Source: Zygnema cylindricum (Eukaryota > Streptophyta > Zygnematophyceae > Zygnematales > Zygnemataceae). From it: a stretch of 59,462 nt of DNA. Made by a program: the position numbers and the translations under genes. Every line of letters begins with the position of its first letter. The stretch's first letter is position 1. This document shows, one piece after another, positions 57,776 through 59,462 of the stretch. The DNA lies in contig JBBHKE010002709.1 in NCBI GenBank assembly GCA_037447655.1, positions 1 to 59,462 on the forward strand, read 5' to 3'. Below the pieces are notes generated by a model, which worked only from the letters and a program-made list of their open reading frames with translations, was not told the DNA's origin and searched no databases.

Positions 57776-58367
57776 TTTTTTCGTCCTTTTCCTCTCTTGG
57801 ATTTGCAAATGTGGCCATCTCTTCACCACATCACTCTTGCCAAATGTCACCTTCGGTACGACCATCTTGCCAGGAGCAACCTTTTAATAATTATTAAAAG
57901 GTCTAATTGATTAGATTCCCTTCTAAACCGTAAATTCCCCTTTTGTACTGGGAACGTCAAAGGAAATTCATTCGGTCATCCTTTTCTTCCAACACTACTC
58001 TGGACAACTTTCTTTGATCCACTCTGACTTATATGGACCAATGTCTGTACCAAGTCATAACTACGCGTTGTATTTCGTCACATTTATAGATGAAGCCACT
58101 CGCTAAGATCAGTTGTACCTTATATGTCAAAAATCCAACTCTTTCGCCAAATTTCAACTGTTCAAATCCAAAGTTCAAAATCTCCTGAATTGTCACAGTA
58201 AGATCTTTCGGACTGACGACGAAGGTGGATTTTCATCCAATGACTTTGTCTCGTTCCTCTCCCTTCCCGGTATTACCCACCAAACGACAATGCCTCACAC
58301 TCCCCAACAGAACGACGTGTCGGAGCGCTACAATTGTATAGTTGTCAACATGGGTCGCTCCATTTTC
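57776..58367 (+). pseudogene. Copia integrase fragment (GAG-pre-integrase and core)
   Basis: A degraded HHCC region (KFPFCTGNVKGNSFGHPF near 57930, one cysteine lost) leads into SLIHSDLYGPMSVPSHNYAL (58000-58075). Then come the core motifs FRTDDEGGFSSNDF and PHTPQQNDVSERYN. The D, D and E catalytic positions are visible. A stop lies at 58104 and frames shift near 57900-58000. It starts and ends abruptly with no LTRs. It is on the same strand as the O-fucosyltransferase gene and may lie in its last intron. It is not closely similar to copia A-C. Confidence 0.82.
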
Positions 58368-58567
58368 ACAACTCCCCCACCTATATGTTGGGGAGGAGCC
58401 GCATAACGATTTTCGGCCGATGATTGAAATAGTCGGTGATAATCTTATTATCGGTCAGGCAGGTAAATCATGAGGGAATCAGCTGATCGATATTTGATTA
58501 TAACGAGATAAAATTATCTCATTGTATCTGATATGACTTGGATCCCTAGTAATCTGTAGTGGCTTTG

Positions 58568-58568
<1 letters not shown>

Positions 58569-58610
<42 letters not shown>

Positions 58611-58690
58611 AGGCGCGCGGGCGCGCAGGCGCTTGCGCGCGGGCGTGTGCTTGGGCGTGGGCGTGGGCGTGGGTGTGGGCGTGTTTAAGT
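58569..58690 (+). repeat. (GT)n and GC/GT-rich alternating repeat
   Basis: A GT tract of about 17 units, then GCGCGGGCGCGCAGGCGC and GGGCGT hexamers. Alternating purine-pyrimidine sequence of this kind can adopt left-handed DNA. Confidence 0.9.
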
Positions 58691-59462
58691 TTTTGTTGGG
58701 GTGGATGTTTGACAGTGAAATTTTGATTTTGGGAGGAGGACGAAGTAACTGGGGGCATGTGTTAGAGGGAGAGAGATTTTACACCAGTGGCCATACAAAG
58801 GTGAGTCGTCAATTACTCGTTTTTACTCACAAAACGAGGGTAAATTCTCGATTACCCTATTCCTGAATAATGATGGCAATGTTGTCTGTGGGTGCTCAAA
58901 ATTGGTCGTTTTGTCTGTCACTCTCTCAACTGTCGGTATTTCTTCGGGTTTTATTTCAGGGATTTAAGGAGTTTCTCTGGTTTTTTACGCTTTTTAATGG
59001 TTTCTTGTGTTTTGAAAGGCTATGTAAAGTTCCTTTGTATCTTTTTGTGACTACGTATCGCCACTTTCTTAATGGCGAGTTTCAATTCTTATTATTTTTG
59101 TCGGGATTTGGGAGAGGGAATAACAGGAGACGTTCGTTCTCAGCCTTCGATTTCTTAAACCGTATGTGAAATTGAATCCCTTGACTATGGATTCTTTGGC
59201 CGAGGCACTAAGGGAATATAGGAATGCATATTGGTATACGGGGTGCAGAATGGAACTGGGTAATCCAGGCCCAGCTTTCTGTTATCCCATGGATTGTATG
59301 TGTGGAAGATGATTTGAACTTCTGTCCAGCTTCCTTCGAAATTTAAATCGTTAAGTTAGTCGACAGTTTATTCGAAAGAACAAACGAAAATCCTCATTTT
59401 TCGACAAACATTTTAGTTTGTTTGCAAAAATTATAGTGGGTTCGATAGTACAGCAAAAGAAC
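58691..59462. other. Unassigned sequence to the window end
   Basis: An open frame at 58870-59169 is Phe/Leu-rich without a known motif. No exon of the O-fucosyltransferase was recognised. The gene may continue beyond the window. Confidence 0.5.

Overview
The window looks like repeat-dominated nuclear DNA of a green plant in the broad sense (land plant or streptophyte alga). The evidence is Ty1/copia gag-pol remnants with plant-type motifs, a GT-AG intron-containing gene for a plant-type O-fucosyltransferase-like protein, a plant FKBP20-1-like gene fragment, and a primer-binding site matching plant initiator tRNA-Met. No bacterial operons, CRISPR arrays or rRNA genes are visible. The species cannot be fixed from the sequence alone. 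There is one assembly gap of 10 Ns at 16995-17004.

Layout. 1-10619: three decayed copia elements. Copia A is on the minus strand and is split by a solo LTR at 1416-2454. Copia B is a plus-strand pol 3' fragment with its own LTR. Copia C is a nearly complete minus-strand gag-pol. 10620-11750: two exons of an FKBP20-1-like immunophilin on the minus strand, frameshifted. 11960-28170: nested cut-and-paste elements. These include hAT-like elements with 8-bp target duplications, TA-flanked elements with CACCG termini, elements with GGG termini and 3-bp duplications, and a near-perfect 4.26-kb palindrome (21830-26088). 28380-32740: purine-rich DNA and a broken minus-strand gag-like region. 35094-36343, 39204-42973 and 43332-44393: three members of one LTR family. 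One is a young-looking, coding-deficient element with two 1,423-bp LTRs. Two of the three sit in the same 44-bp minisatellite. 37582-37708: a decayed exon of the 26S proteasome ATPase RPT1. 44744-49720: more nested DNA transposons.

50061-56880: the only gene that looks functional. It encodes a Golgi-type (type II membrane) O-fucosyltransferase family protein, with at least eight exons visible. One or more internal exons and the C-terminal exon are not located. Its introns contain a CT-rich hexamer tract, a T-rich tract, a GA-rich tract and a hAT-like MITE. Downstream, 57776-58367 is a plus-strand copia integrase fragment, followed by a GT/GC repeat.

The elements do not form a shared pathway. 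What links them is layering: target-site duplications allow the order of many insertions to be read directly. The strongest leads are the giant palindrome with a coding-like fragment in each arm, the mini LTR element that appears to be primed by an internal (half) initiator tRNA-Met, and TA-specific elements sitting exactly in the terminal TA of a hAT-like element.
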